DNA of 64,000 nt from the NCBI GenBank assembly GCA_024449915.1, contig JAMZAV010000066.1, forward strand, positions 963,376-1,027,375, read 5' to 3'. Source of the stretch: Sweltsa coloradensis. Lineage: Eukaryota > Arthropoda > Insecta > Plecoptera > Chloroperlidae. Below, piece after piece: positions 1 to 12,878 of the stretch. The notes beneath the pieces were generated by a model. That model was not told where the DNA came from. It made no database searches and saw nothing but the letters and a program-made list of their open reading frames with translations. The position numbers and the translations under genes were made by a program. Position 1 is the first letter of the stretch. The number at the start of each line of letters is the position of its first letter.

Positions 1-3000
1 GATTTTGTTGAAATGTTACACCAACATACGAGGCCACAGGCCAATATTTAAGAAGCTGATAACATGGACAGCAATTAAAATCTGCGAAACTTGCTGAAAA
101 TTACGAATTATTTACCCAATTAACAAAAGCTACACTTTTTTCATGTTCGTCGTATTCGTTACAAAATCAATTCGAGATTGGAGTGCAGTCGTCCGCAATT
201 AGCAGTTTCTACATAAAGATCCCATGTGCAGATAGGTGCAGATAGTGTACATACGTCATAGACTCATAGCGAGTATTAATATAATAGACCTTTCTCCAAT
301 TGTTTATTAGTTTATTTTATCTATAGCAATAATAAAGTTTGTCGCCGGTGTCTTCAGAACGTTTCGGGTCGAAACACAAAAATTGCCTATTTTTAGTGTT
401 ATTCTGAAATAACATACCCACTCCTAAGGTTTATGTAAAATATATGTGATGGCCTGATAAGACCTTCCTTACGATCCTATCGCTTGCCGCACTCTTCTGA
501 AGTAAACCATTTAGAAGATAAGAATCTGTAAAATAGTATAAGTCCGCGTTCAAACTATTATTGCGTCAGTGGACAGTGTCTTGGAGCAATATTTTTATAA
601 CTCTCGGTCAATGAATGAAACGGTAGCCGGTATCGAACCCGCAGCCTCCGTAATCAGATTCGCGCTCTTTACGCTTGAATTAAGTAGGTAGGAGAAAAAT
701 CTATCGACATTGACTAGAAAACACCGACTATCGAACTAAAATCCTAAAAAATCACAACTTATTTTAATTAGTGTTATACTTATAATACTTCTGATAAGAT
801 AAGACAGATCACTGTTTCTAGCTTACGGTTCGATCGCTTGTTTGTCTATCAACGACTTTGGCGTTTTCCTATAGTTAGTTTTATTGCCTTGCTCAAAAGA
901 AGGGCGCATACAGCGCGAAGGCCTAAGTGAGCAGCACGTGGATAAACTGTTGTTAGATCATCCCTCCTGCAAAGTGAATACAACTTCATTCAGCAGTTGC
1001 CGCACCTTAGCGCTGTCGCTGTGCTCCGCAGCGCCGACAAGGGGCGGTATTATACAAACACTCGACGGGGTACTGAAGCACATCCTCCTTGATACTGACA
1101 ACTTCAAAACACACATCTCATTTACAGATCAAGATTTTCATTCATGGCAAGAAACCGGCGTATTTTGGGTTATACAGGGGCAACAGACCTCCCAAATTCC
1201 ACATACACACCTTCGAATGCGGCGCCGAAGCTCCTGGCCTTTTGTGGGGCATTGAAATGGACATAAACACCGACAAAGTCAAAAGATTATAGGTTAATAA
1301 ATATTCGCCACGTTTCACAACCAATTCTCTCTTATTCTTTGAGCAAAGAATAACAAAATATATTGTTGGATAGATGTGCAACCATTTGTCAACTCATTTT
1401 AGACGTTGTAAAGGAAATGGAAACACCCAAGCAAGCAGGCACGCAACGCAATTGGGTTTGTGATTTAGGGTGAGATGTGTCTTTCAGGTATGATTAGGAT
1501 CTGTGGATAATTGGAATGGATTGTCATAGGACTTTTGAAGGACCTAATCCCCCCAATAAATTTCAGAAATCAGAATCGATTTCGCAATTCACTTAAGACA
1601 ATATACTCTACCATCTCCAGAATATATGAAAACGTCGTTGGGGAGGCCAAGTTTGTGTCTTGTTTATTGTACTTTTATTGTACGCTTTTCTGTTTTCTTG
1701 CTTTTGCCACACTTTTGCATTGCGTTGGCACATTTACTGCGTTTTCTATGTGTGATTCTTTAAATTATGTGTTATTTATATTTAACTTTACATAGTTATG
1801 TGCCTTTTGTTTATCTGTACATTGAATGTACAAGGTGTTACCCCTTTGGACGAACGAATAACAGGTAGTTCAATGCAATCATCTATATTCTATAACAAGC
1901 GCCGGGCCGGACGCACCGTGCCGGCCGTGCCACATACATAGGCTACAAAAGGGCCCCCCACTTTTTACAGGAAGTTTTTGCATTAAATAATGTATTGAAT
2001 AATAAGTAAAATTAAATAGGCCTACGTTTTTAACGTCTGTCCTATTTAGTTTTAGAACTGACCAAAAACAGATCACCAATAAATTACAGGAAGACCTAAG
2101 TTGAAATGTTATGTAAAACACAATAATATTATGAAATTGTACGTAACAACTGTGAAAACATAAGATTACTTTTCGTGATATGGATCAAATCACATGAATG
2201 TAAACCTATTTGAAACAAACCCGAAGATTGGGCCATAGAAATTAAATTATTCGAAACCACCATTCAATTCAAAATAAGCCATGAAAATGTAATTATTTTC
2301 TCCAATTGGAATTACAATCAAAGTATTTTACATTAACATTGTGTTGTGTCCTTGGCAATTTGTTCTCTAATGTTCTCTGAAAGTCAAAACATTTCCTAAT
2401 AGAAACTACGTGAGTTTGTACACACAACGATGCATGGTCACTGCACAGTGCACCACACCAGTTTAGTAAGTCCACACCATATTGTTATTGTACCATGGGT
2501 CCAGACCCTGGTCTAATCGCCATTCATACAAGATTGGAGAAAGTTCAGTCAGTAAACACATTTTTCCGCTCAAATTATTAGGAAATAAATAACATGAGTT
2601 TCGTTTAAATTTACTTTAATCAATTTAACACGACAATCTAGGTATGTGTTTCAATAACTCGACGTTTTATAATTACACATTCTATACGGCTCAATGGCAA
2701 TCGTGTCGGTGTATGCACACATTATATTAACAATGTATGATTTAGTAGCATTTGGTACGAAAACTAGTAAAAAAAAAATTAATAGGTTCAAATTAGCCCC
2801 CCACCCACCCACCACTTCACTTTGTATGTTAGGCTTTTGTTTTTTTTTTTTTTTTTTTTTTAAAAATCGTGTTGTGTTTCTTTATGTGCAAGGAAGTGGT
2901 CGTCATTGAGCGTATTGTAGGATATTTTATGAATACAGCTGTGAAACTTGATGTTTTGTTTCTATCCAATTTATCTGTTATCAAGATTCAAGATGGTTGT

Positions 3001-3928
3001 AGTTCATATCAAATAAGTTCGCAGTATTTTTTATGGACTCTTTAACGGCAAAATACTTTTAAATCAATCTCAAGTGATCCGTCAAAACCGCGATGACAAA
3101 GTATTTTATTGAAGCTTTCTGTGAGAATTTAGATTTTCGGAGAACTTGACATTTTTGGTAAAACTCGTAAATAATTTGTAACCAACGTAATTTTCTTCTA
3201 CAAACTTCTCCATAGCTACATCGACTCAGACCTGCTACTAAAAAAAGTTTTACATCCCTACAAGATTGACAAGAAATCACATTCCCTTCAAAATTCCATG
3301 TGCTTGTGTAGATGTTTTTAAATTTTTCCCCATCAAGCGAATTTAAGACACCTTCAAAATAAATTTTCTGAAATAATTGATAATATTTGTTATTGTTTTT
3401 TTTTGTTTATAGGCCTAGTTACTATAATTTCAGTAGTGCATTTTAATTATATTTACATTTTTGTTATTCAATATTTTCTTATTGTATTTTGTAATTTGTA
3501 TTTTGCAAAATACTTGTTCGTGTATTTGATGTTTTACGTAACATTTTGTATTGTTTAAATAATGTGATTAATTATTTTTGTGTGTTTAGCTTGCGAACTT
3601 GGCACTTGTGGGCAAACATCGTACCGGCTTATGTCTGTTTCTATAGAGATTTTCAAGAGTAGAGGGTGCCCGAATCATATTTGCAGAAGTCCACGAATTT
3701 GTAGGCAACAAACAATAATTTTAGAATACACTTGTCATGCAGTATTCACCGTAAATAAAAACTGTGAATAATAGCTTGCAAGCATATAGTCGAACGGAAT
3801 CTCCACTCGGCCAACATTGAGATAATATGTCTACGAGCCGTCTGAGTCCCGACGGTGCCAAAGATTCTCAGAAGTCTTACTTGTGTTCCCACGAACCCGA
3901 GTGATATTCGCTGAAACAGACTCTCACG
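1..3928. other. No recognisable gene
   Basis: Apart from the SINE head at 605-680 and an isolated Helentron-like 3' end at about 848-875, I see only AT-rich DNA with short ORFs that match nothing I know. A T run lies at 2840-2861. Confidence 0.6.
605..680 (-). repeat. tRNA-like SINE head
   Basis: The complement reads GGCTGCGGGTTCGATACCGG with an upstream tRNA-like arm; body and tail are not clear. Confidence 0.4.
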
Positions 3929-4953
3929 CAGTGGCGTGCAGAGGTTCGATAGTTCGATAGGGACCGGCTTGAGCGCGATCATACTAATGGGTACAATCAC
4001 CCCCGTGAATGTACTTGCGCTGGCCACACGGGGTCTGGGGCAAAGCCCCAGCCGGCGGAGGCGGAAAATTTTTGTGTCCTTTTTTCCCTCAAGATAGCTT
4101 GTAGTGCGATCTGAGACATGGAGGACACTAAATTACTAATTGCAAATTTGCAATAATTTATAGGAAACTTTTCAAGGATTTGCTATATTTGCTGTATTCT
4201 TTTATTTATTTCAAATTTTATATTAAATTAACCATTTACCATTTTCAATTTGTGGATATGTTTTTAACACACTGAGAAAATCATAATGTGGATATACAAT
4301 TAACCTAGTATGGTCTGTTTGATCGTAAGGTAATTAGCACACCGAATCTAACATTAATCACAGGTTACAATACAATTATTAAGACAGCCCCTTTAAATTT
4401 TCTTCAACTAGGAAAAAGTGGATGTCTATTGAGCGAATTGTAAAATATTATTTATAGTACTTCCTATGCATATGGTTTTGACAACAACATGAGTGACAGT
4501 GTCTACCTAGTGGTAGACTAGGTGACGTTTGTATACTTCTGAAGAAGCAGCAAACCTATCTACAGCTATGTTTATATCTATTTCACACGCCAAGGTCATT
4601 AGGTCTTCGAGTCTCTCCTCCAGGGGCGGATCCAGGACCTCTCAAAGTAGGAGGGGGGGCGACTCAGCTCGCACCACACGGGGGGTCTGGGGGGCGTAGC
4701 CCCCAGGCTTAGTCCCGCAGGGAATTTTTTTTAGGCCTTTTTCAAAAACGAGTTTTAATGACTTTAGAGAGGGTATATTTCAATATATTTTTTTGCAGTT
4801 GCTCACTAAAATAGGCCCTCTGGAGGAAGGTAAAACCGAAAGAAGGCCCAAGCCCAACAACAAACTGAATTAAGTCCCTTTGTAATCGCTATCGCTCATG
4901 TGTTTCTATACCCTCACATTTTCAAAATCAGTGTTGAAATTAATGTTATTGGA

Positions 4954-5721
4954 CTAGGAAAACGCTTAAGTCCCGCCGCGTTGTTGGATGAGCGTAATTG
5001 GTGCATTGTGCTGCCATGTGTTATATGCGGATTTTCTGTTGTTCTGTGAAAAAATCATTACTAAGTTGAATTTTTTTTTTAAATTAAATTAAATAAAAAA
5101 TTTACTTAAATTTTAATTTTTTTTAATAAATCATAATTTAACAAAGGGAAAAAATCGTAATATTGAAATTTTCATAAGAAATAATTATTTGATTGCGCTC
5201 AAATTTAACACGAATATAATAATTCATGAAATTAAGGTTCTGTGAAAAAATCATTACACTAGGATGAAGCATGTTGGTGTTATAAGTCAAAGAACAGTTT
5301 TAAAAAAGAAAAAACCCGTAAAATTTGGATATTCATGAGAAATAACATTTCGATTGCGCTCAAATTTCACACGAATATCTTAATTCATAAAATTAAAGTT
5401 CTGTGAAAAAATCATTAAAATTGGAAAAAGCATATATGTGTTATAAGACGAAGAAATTTTTTAAAAATCGAAAAAAATCGTAAAATTGCGATTTTCATGA
5501 AAAATAATTTTTCGATTGCGCTCAAAAACGTGGCAGTTCTAAGTTCAGAAATTTCGAAGGCCTCCATAAAATTTCATTGTAATTGGAGTATCGGTTTAGC
5601 CGGAATCGTGTTAACAAACACACAAAAATACAGAAAAAAAGAAAGAAAGAAAGAAAGGAAAAAACAATCCGGATATTTTTCTCCAGTGTAGTGAAATGGA
5701 ATCTTTGCTACGCTCATCCAA
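4954..5721 (-). mobile_element. Helentron-like non-autonomous element, family I
   Basis: Read on the minus strand, it starts near TTGGATGAGCG (5721) and continues into TTCCATTTCACTACACTGGAG-like sequence. It ends with GCTCATCCAA, a hairpin AACGC...GCGTT and TTCCTAG. The terminal TTGGATGAGC and subterminal GCTCATCCAA form the asymmetric inverted repeat expected of Helentrons. No ORF of note. It lies inside the inner hAT element. Confidence 0.75.
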
Positions 5722-5986
5722 TGAGAGTAATTTCGCTCCCCCGAGAAAAATAGCCTAAGTGTTTTTTTTCTGTCTGCTCGCGCTCTACCGGTTAAATGGC
5801 TACTCTGATCGTGCTGAAATTTTCATGGGACCATCAAAGCCTATGAAGTTATAGATGTGTTACGATTTTGGGGAAAACCAAAGAAAATAATATCGTGTAA
5901 CTGTGAGGAATTGACTAAAAGCAATAAACTTAAAAAAATCGTAATCGAAAGAAAACATTGATATTTCTGGTGTCTGAACATATTCA

Positions 5987-6770
5987 CTAGGAAAACGCTT
6001 AAGTCCCGCCGCGTTGTTGGATGAGCGTAATTGGTGCATTGAGCTGCCATGTGTTATGCGGATTTTCTGTTCTGTGAAAAAATCATTACTAAGTTGAAGA
6101 TTTTTTTAAAATTATTTTAAAATAAATAAAAAATAAACTTTAATTTTTAATATTTTTAATTAATCGTAATTTTAAAAAAGAAAAAAATCGTAAAATTTCG
6201 ATTTTCATAAGAAATAATTATTTGATTGTGCTCAAATTTCACACGAATATATCGATTCATAAAATTAAGGTTCTGTTAAAAAATCATTACAATCGGATAA
6301 AGCATGTAGGTGTTATAAGTCAAAGAATTGTTTTAAAAAAGAAAAACCACGTAAAATTGCGATTTTCATGAGAAATAATTTTTCGATTGCGCTTAAATTT
6401 TTCCACGAATATATAAATTCATAAAATAAAGGTCCTGTGAAAAAATCATTACAATCGGACAAAGCGTGTAGGTATTATAAATCGAAGAAATTTTTTCAGA
6501 ATCGAAAAAAATCGTAAAATTGCGATTTTTATAAGAAATTTTTTTTCAATTGCGCTCAAAAACGTGGCAGTTCTAAGTTCAGAGATTTCGAAGGTCTTAA
6601 TAAAATTTCATCGCAATCGGAGTATCGGTTTAGCCGGAATCGTGCTAACAAACAGACAAAAATACGAAAAAAAGAAAAAAAGAAAGAAAAAAAAACATTC
6701 CGGATTTTTTTCTCCAGTGTAGTGAAATGGAATCTTCGCTTCGCTCGCTACGCTCGCTACGCTCATCCAA
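5987..6770 (-). mobile_element. Helentron-like non-autonomous element, family I
   Basis: Same orientation and termini as the copy at 4954-5721, 265 bp away, with the same internal order of repeated AT-rich blocks. The 5' end has extra copies of the GCGAAGC/GCGTAGC unit (6735-6765). The two are separate insertions in one hAT element, or a duplication. Confidence 0.75.
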
Positions 6771-7166
6771 TTATAGAATAAAATTTAGGTTTTCAAGGAT
6801 CAAGGGGGGGCGATCGCCCTACCGCCCCCTGCATCCACCACTGCTCTCCTCTTCAACGGTCGTGCGAAGGCGGTTCGTGATCAATTTTAATTTAGAAAAT
6901 GTTCGCTCTGCTGATGCCGAAGACGACATAACTACCAAGATATTGCTATACAACTATACACCATTACATCCAGCTTGCAAACCTAGTGAAGTGATAACTA
7001 ATAACAATTTCTCTTGTATTACCTGTACATGTTATATTTTTTTCTCCCACCCACACCTTCTCTAGAGGTGAGTGGGGGTGGGTCACCCAAAGCCAGGGGG
7101 TGGGTACACCCCTGGCTTTGGCACCGGCGCGGCTCGCGCCGCGGAACCATTGTCTGCACGCCACTG

Positions 7167-10100
7167 CTCTCACGACTTCGCCAACACCCAAACGACAAAT
7201 ACTGATAGGCATTCTTTGCATCACGACTCACTCGGACATGGCGCAGCTTCGCATGTGCTTCGCTCTTCGTCTTTACAGCTCATATATTTAATATAACTGA
7301 AAACACAATGCGTTCAATGGTGTAGTTATAAAATGACCATACGCATTGCAAAGAAATGAGTATCATAAGTAGATGGTCATTGCAGACATTATTTTTATAC
7401 ACCGACAATTCGCAGAAAATAAAAAAGTGACGAATTTAAAAAGCTTTTCAACTAAACCCAAGTAACAAAAAATTCTAATGATTGCAGGAGGATAAATTTG
7501 TAGACACAACTGATGGTAAGGTATAAATGTCGGGCGTAAAATAGAATAAGGGTGACACAAAATTCAATTTTTTTTAAATGCTGTCCTGTAGCATCATCTG
7601 AAAAAGGGACATTGTTTGTCTTGGCATTAGTTTCGAAGTAAAATATTCTGTTTCAAATAATTTAAATCAGATCTTTTGAAACATTTTATGAAAAGAGATC
7701 TTTCATCATTTGGAGCATAACTTCCATCCCAAATATTAAACAGAACTTGTTCTTAAATTTAAAATTGAGATCACCTGATTCATTCATTGATTTGTTGAGT
7801 CCCTGATGTTATTTAATTATTAAGTCTGCATCTGGCTGGCTAAAGATGGATGCTTTGCCCAGGTGGCATGAAATGCAATATCATATTGAACAATTTATAT
7901 TGAAAATGTATTCAAATGTAGAACATTGGCAGTTTAGCACTAATACTTCATTTTTATACTTATGAGTACTCCAAAATTAGATTTATTTTCAATACATTAT
8001 TTTTAGTATCATAAAACATACCTACATTATTTTATTGAGTTAGTCGGTGTACACCCTGATCAACACTAATAATATCAAAATCGTAACTTTACTATAATTG
8101 CATAATATTGTTTTAAAATGAGGATATAAACAACATGATTACTTGTCTTCTCGATATCATCACAGACGCTGGTCACCCCTGTCTAACTTAGAATCGGAAG
8201 TGACGTCATCAAAGGGTTGCAGTTGTTTACGATGGGGGTGTTGGCCAGCCGTCTCTCGATGCTGGACACAGGAAATCGCGACGGTGCTTCAGCCAATATT
8301 TGTCCAACTCTCTCTCGAAAACATTATATTATCTTGATGGGTTTTAGAAGAGATTTGACAGCGATGACTTTGCTCCGTCGTGTTGATGTTGATGCTAACT
8401 TCTCCACGGGGAGTTTGCTTAGTCAAAATAATCATTTTACATATTCTTTTGGAGGGGAGATTGGGTCGCCAAAGAGAATGTGTGCCCCATTTGAAAAATG
8501 TTTTCTGACAATGAGCACCTTTAGCCACTTGCGGAGAACAACATATCATTATAATTTACAAATTCACGCAAAATTAATGGATTTCTTATCGAAACTTATT
8601 GTCTAAAGGACTGAAAAATAATGTTTGAATGTTAACAGAGTAGGTTTAATAAAGTTTGAAGATCGCTCTTAAAAAGACAACGACGGTAGACTATATTATG
8701 TGTTATGCAACTTTGCTGCACTAAAACATACACACATCATAGATAACTATTCACACCTGCGTGGGTGGAACTGTGACACAAATCTGATCTAGATAAAAGC
8801 ATTAGATTATATTATGTGTTATGCAACTTTGCTGCACTAAAACATACACACATCATAGATAACTATTCACACCTGCGTGGGAGGAACTGCGGCACAAATC
8901 TGACCTAGATAAAAGCATTAGATTATATTATGTGTTATGCAACTTCGCTGCACTAAACATCAACACACAATCATAGATAACTATTCACAACCTGCGTGGG
9001 TGGAACTGTGACACAAATCTGATCTAGAATAAAGCATTCGATTAATATATTACATGTTATGCAACTTCGGTGTATTTTATAATTTGTGACTAATTATAAA
9101 GTTAAAAAAATATCAACGAATTAAATTATGGGCGTTAGCCGTCACCGTCTTCCTTCTACCTTCAACAAATTATCTTCCAACAAACTTTATCTTGATATGT
9201 TCTCTTGGTTCGGTGCAATGTTTTTAAAAAAAGACATCAAAGTCGCTATGCTTTCCCTGTAATGTCTTGTTTTCGTGTTTTTGTTTTTCATGTTTGTGTA
9301 TCGTGTGAGAATTGTGTGTTATTAGTTCTCTTCTCTATTGTTAGGCCTATATGTTCAATTTAAAATGGCTTGCTGTATTTGAAATTTTCTGAATAAAATA
9401 AAATATTTCATTGAATTATGTAAGCATACTACAATATTGATGTTTCTGTTGTCATAATTAATATGTCACTGTATAAATATTGAGAAATTTAAAATTCTCA
9501 TAATGTGAGTTCTAATGAAGGCGTTGTTATTGTTGACCGCCATCCACGCGGAAACAGTCTTGCGGTGACAACCGGAAATGACGCGACACGACACAAATGG
9601 CGGCCAAATCTTAATTACAAGTATTAGAAATACGGTAAACACGTCACCATACCTCGACCTCCCAGCTTGACAAGAGTTCCCACTCCCCAGATCAAACCAA
9701 ACCCAAGACTTTCTTAGGAAATCCATGAATACGTGGTCAAATCAAACCCCCTATTCTAGGTATACTATATACGTGAATCACTTGGTGACTTTCACTCACT
9801 TGGTTGAAGGTTATCTTTCACGAGGTTCCTTCCACCTTCTTAGAACGGGGTGAACTACCCTGGGCCTCTACCCCACCTGGAGATGGGGAGGTGTGAATGA
9901 CGGCGACCCTGGGTGAGTCAGAATACGGGGGACACCAAGATGGATATTATACAATTAGCAGGTGCTACCCTGTGTTCTTGGGCGGTGAGGATCGTCCTAC
10001 CAAAACAACAATGAGGCGTGACCGCATGCTGGTGCGGAGTACAATGTCAGAGTGATTGCGTAGCGGTCTCACCGGGGAGTATACAAGGTGCTGGATTCAC

Positions 10101-12429
10101 CCAAAAATAACAGGGACAAAAGTGTGTGGTCAGTGGTCACCTGTGCAAGGTTTTTTACGTTGCCGCCAATCGGTCAGAAATCAAAAGGCACAAACTGGTG
10201 TTAGAAAAACTATATGGTATTAATATTGGCAATCCATTGGCAACGATATAGAAGCATGTGTCCCACCTGACCTATTAATAAAAATTGTATAATATCGCAG
10301 CGATTAAAAATGTTGTAAAATTATTCTCTCGGTGTGTTTGTGAAAAATTTAAAATTTGAAAGGAATTATTTTCGTATAGTTTGTAATGGGGTCGAATGTT
10401 TAAATTCGATAGGACGTTGGGTTCTACGGTTCTGACTTCTTCTGATTATTAAAATAAAAAGTTATTCTGTAAAGGAACAGACTTTCTTACCCATAGAAGA
10501 TAAAAAACATTATACACTATACATACACGCATGTGGTGGGGAGGGGGACTTGAAAACTTATTTCAAAACAAAATCAAAACTTAGAACATTAGGTCTAGTG
10601 CAAGAACTGGAACATGTCTAATAAGAGTAAGTAAGAGACAATTTTGGGACGTGTGCATCAAGTGCATGTGCAAACAGCAAAGTGATTCATACTCTATTTT
10701 TGGCGTTAGTAACAATTTAGTCACTCTGCGGTTATCGTTATCTATAAGACACGTACATAATATACGTAGGTTATATATTATAAGACGTACCACGAAAACC
10801 CTTGTCACCTGAAATTGACACGAGTTCTCAAAAACTTTTCTAAACAATGGTGTTGATTCACATTTTTTTTTGTGAACCTATGAAAGGTTTCTGGGCCAAA
10901 CTGCAATTCTAGGAAGGAGCTAGCAAAGCTGAGACACCTGTTATAATTCATAAGTTAACCATCCCCAAGTAAGGGAGGGGGCAGGAGGAGGGCGGACGGG
11001 AGTACACTTGCCCCTGGTCAGATTTCGGTGTAATTTACGAAACAGGTGCGAATAGACTCACGTGCAAGCCCGTCCTTACATTGGAATTGCCCCCAGACTG
11101 TTGCAAGTGTACACCAAGGGTAGATAGAGGTCAGCAGAGGTAGCAGATACACTGTAAGAACAACTAAATTGACTCGTAGCACTGAAATTATTATCTTGAC
11201 CATACAGAAACTAACGTAAAAAACCAAGGTATTAAAGTTAGCAGCAAAAAGCAAACTTTAAATTCAGCATTCGTTTAGAAAATCAATTTTGTTTATCGTG
11301 AGTAGCAAAGGTGATAATTCAAATACACGTTGCAGATATTTATTGCTTGTCTTGTCCACGAGTATAAAGGATAAAATTACCACCGTATCAGACAGGAATG
11401 TCGGACTCATGGTCTAGTGGAGCACCGACTGCAAGTATTTCACTGGCCGCCGCCGATATAGATAGGTGCAGGAGTATCGCGCTCATGCGACACGACGGGG
11501 GTGCGAGTGCTATACGTCACTTGATGACATGGTCGTGGTGGTCATGGCCGCTCGGGTCGTGATGGGGGGGGGGTAACCTAAGGTGTTTGGATCGCACCTA
11601 GAGATGAATGGCGAGGTAAATAATGATCTCACGGAGGTTCGGTAGTGTTTAGGGCTACACCTCAAAGGTTTCATTCGTCGTCGACACAAGAAGTTTATAC
11701 ATTTTCCAGTCTCTCTTCCTTACTGCATAACCTCACGTTATTATTCAAGATACATTAAAATAAAATAAAAAATATCGACACACACAGACGCACCAAGAAA
11801 ATCTAGAATCAAGCAAACACTATAGTGCAAATTTCACGTTGTCACAATTAAAATAGTGTAATCTGCCTAAGTCAGACTTATCTCAAGATGGCAGTTACTA
11901 CTCAGTGAAGACGACCTGCAGCCAGTCCAAACCAAGGACACAGGACACTTTTGACATTACATAGTACAACTTGAAATAACGGAGACTTTCGGGATTATTT
12001 GGATCATTCAAGAACTCCGAACCTAAATCAATGCTTTTAATTCAGGACTACCTTTATTACAACGTTTAAAAATTAGTGCAGATATTTAAAAAATTAAAAT
12101 TCAATGTGCTAGCAGGCAGACTAGAACGTACTGTTTTAAGACGCAAATTTCTTTCAAAATTAAAATTAACTTTTGAGCCCATTGAACAGTGAACACCCTT
12201 CATTATCTTAAACCGCCCCCCCCCTGCCCCTCTCACTTAACGCCGTGCAACTCACGTTTTGTAGTGAACATACAGTTCTTATGCCATATCAATACATAGT
12301 CGCTTGCTTTTTGTTTATCGCGTTATGGTTACTTTTATAATGCGTGGAATTCAAGTTCCAACAATATGATAGAATTTTTATAAAGTAGTACTAACTTGAC
12401 TAATAGAATGTAAAATATCTGGAGGCCCG
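7167..12429. other. No recognisable gene; 116-bp array at 8690-9070
   Basis: A 129-codon ORF (8217-8606) has no recognisable domain, signal peptide or splice context. The stretch 9740-10150 is more GC-rich, with phrases such as ACCCTGGGTGAGTCAG, and may be an old repeat. Nothing else is supported. Confidence 0.5.
8690..9070 (+). repeat. Tandem array, unit of about 116 bp, three copies plus a partial one
   Basis: TTATGCAACTT recurs at 8703, 8819, 8935 and 9058, with the intervening text repeated almost exactly in the first two units and with small indels in the third. No ORF or known family. Confidence 0.92.
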
Positions 12430-12878
12430 AAGACTTGCTTTTTGTACGAATTGTAGGTGATTGTTGTCAAGTTTCTATAGTTACTTGTTAATTTTTATAC
12501 ACCTCAAAAAACTAATATTAAAACCTTTATTTCTATAGATTCTGAATAACTTTCTTGACTTTTTCTTTCAGAAGGTACTACATCATCATTACGTTGTAGC
12601 CCGACTAACCCGTTTGGTCAGAATCGGCCCAAATTTCACGAAAACATCGCATTAAAAATCGAAACCAAAGTACGATATTCATGAGAAATATTTATTCGAT
12701 TGTACCCAAAAACGTGGCAGGTCTAAGTTCAGAGATTTCGAAGGTCCTGCCCCTCCAATTTTTATCAAGATCGAATATGCCATTTGCCCGGTAAAGCGCG
12801 AACAAACAGACAAAAAAACACCCGAGCTAATTTTTTGGGAGGTCAGTGAAATTGAAGTCTTCGCTTCGCTCATCCAAA
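12430..12878 (-). mobile_element. Helentron-like element, family II, 3'-truncated
   Basis: The 5' terminus (complement of CGCTTCGCTCATCCAA, ending near 12878) and the adjoining block reading GACTTCAATTTCACTG on the minus strand match family II. The body matches 23727-24561 and 25458-26229 back to about 12430, but the terminal hairpin and CTAG are absent. Confidence 0.6.

Larger units (their letters stand above)
4621..6843. mobile_element. Inner hAT-type element with exact 8-bp target duplication
   Basis: The left end CAGGGGCGGATCCAGG and the complement of the right end, CAGTGGTGGATGCAGG, match at most positions. Flanks ctctcctc (4613-4620 and 6844-6851) are identical. A GC-rich internal palindrome lies near 4690-4710 (GGGGGGCGTAGCCCCC). 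The element contains two Helentron-like insertions; removing them leaves about 0.67 kb, a usual size for a non-autonomous hAT element. Confidence 0.88.
3929..7166. mobile_element. Outer hAT-type element with exact 8-bp target duplication
   Basis: Inverted termini are CAGTGGCGTGCAGA (from 3929) and its complement TCTGCACGCCACTG (ending 7166). Flanks are identical: ctctcacg at 3921-3928 and 7167-7174. CAG...CTG ends with 8-bp duplications are the hAT signature. No transposase is recognisable, so the element is non-autonomous. Its interior is interrupted by a second hAT-type element (4621-6843). Confidence 0.88.

Noticed and set aside
8217..8606. 129-codon ORF as a possible gene
   Set aside because: No signal peptide, domain, codon bias or splice context; AT-rich, and overlapped by an ORF on the other strand.
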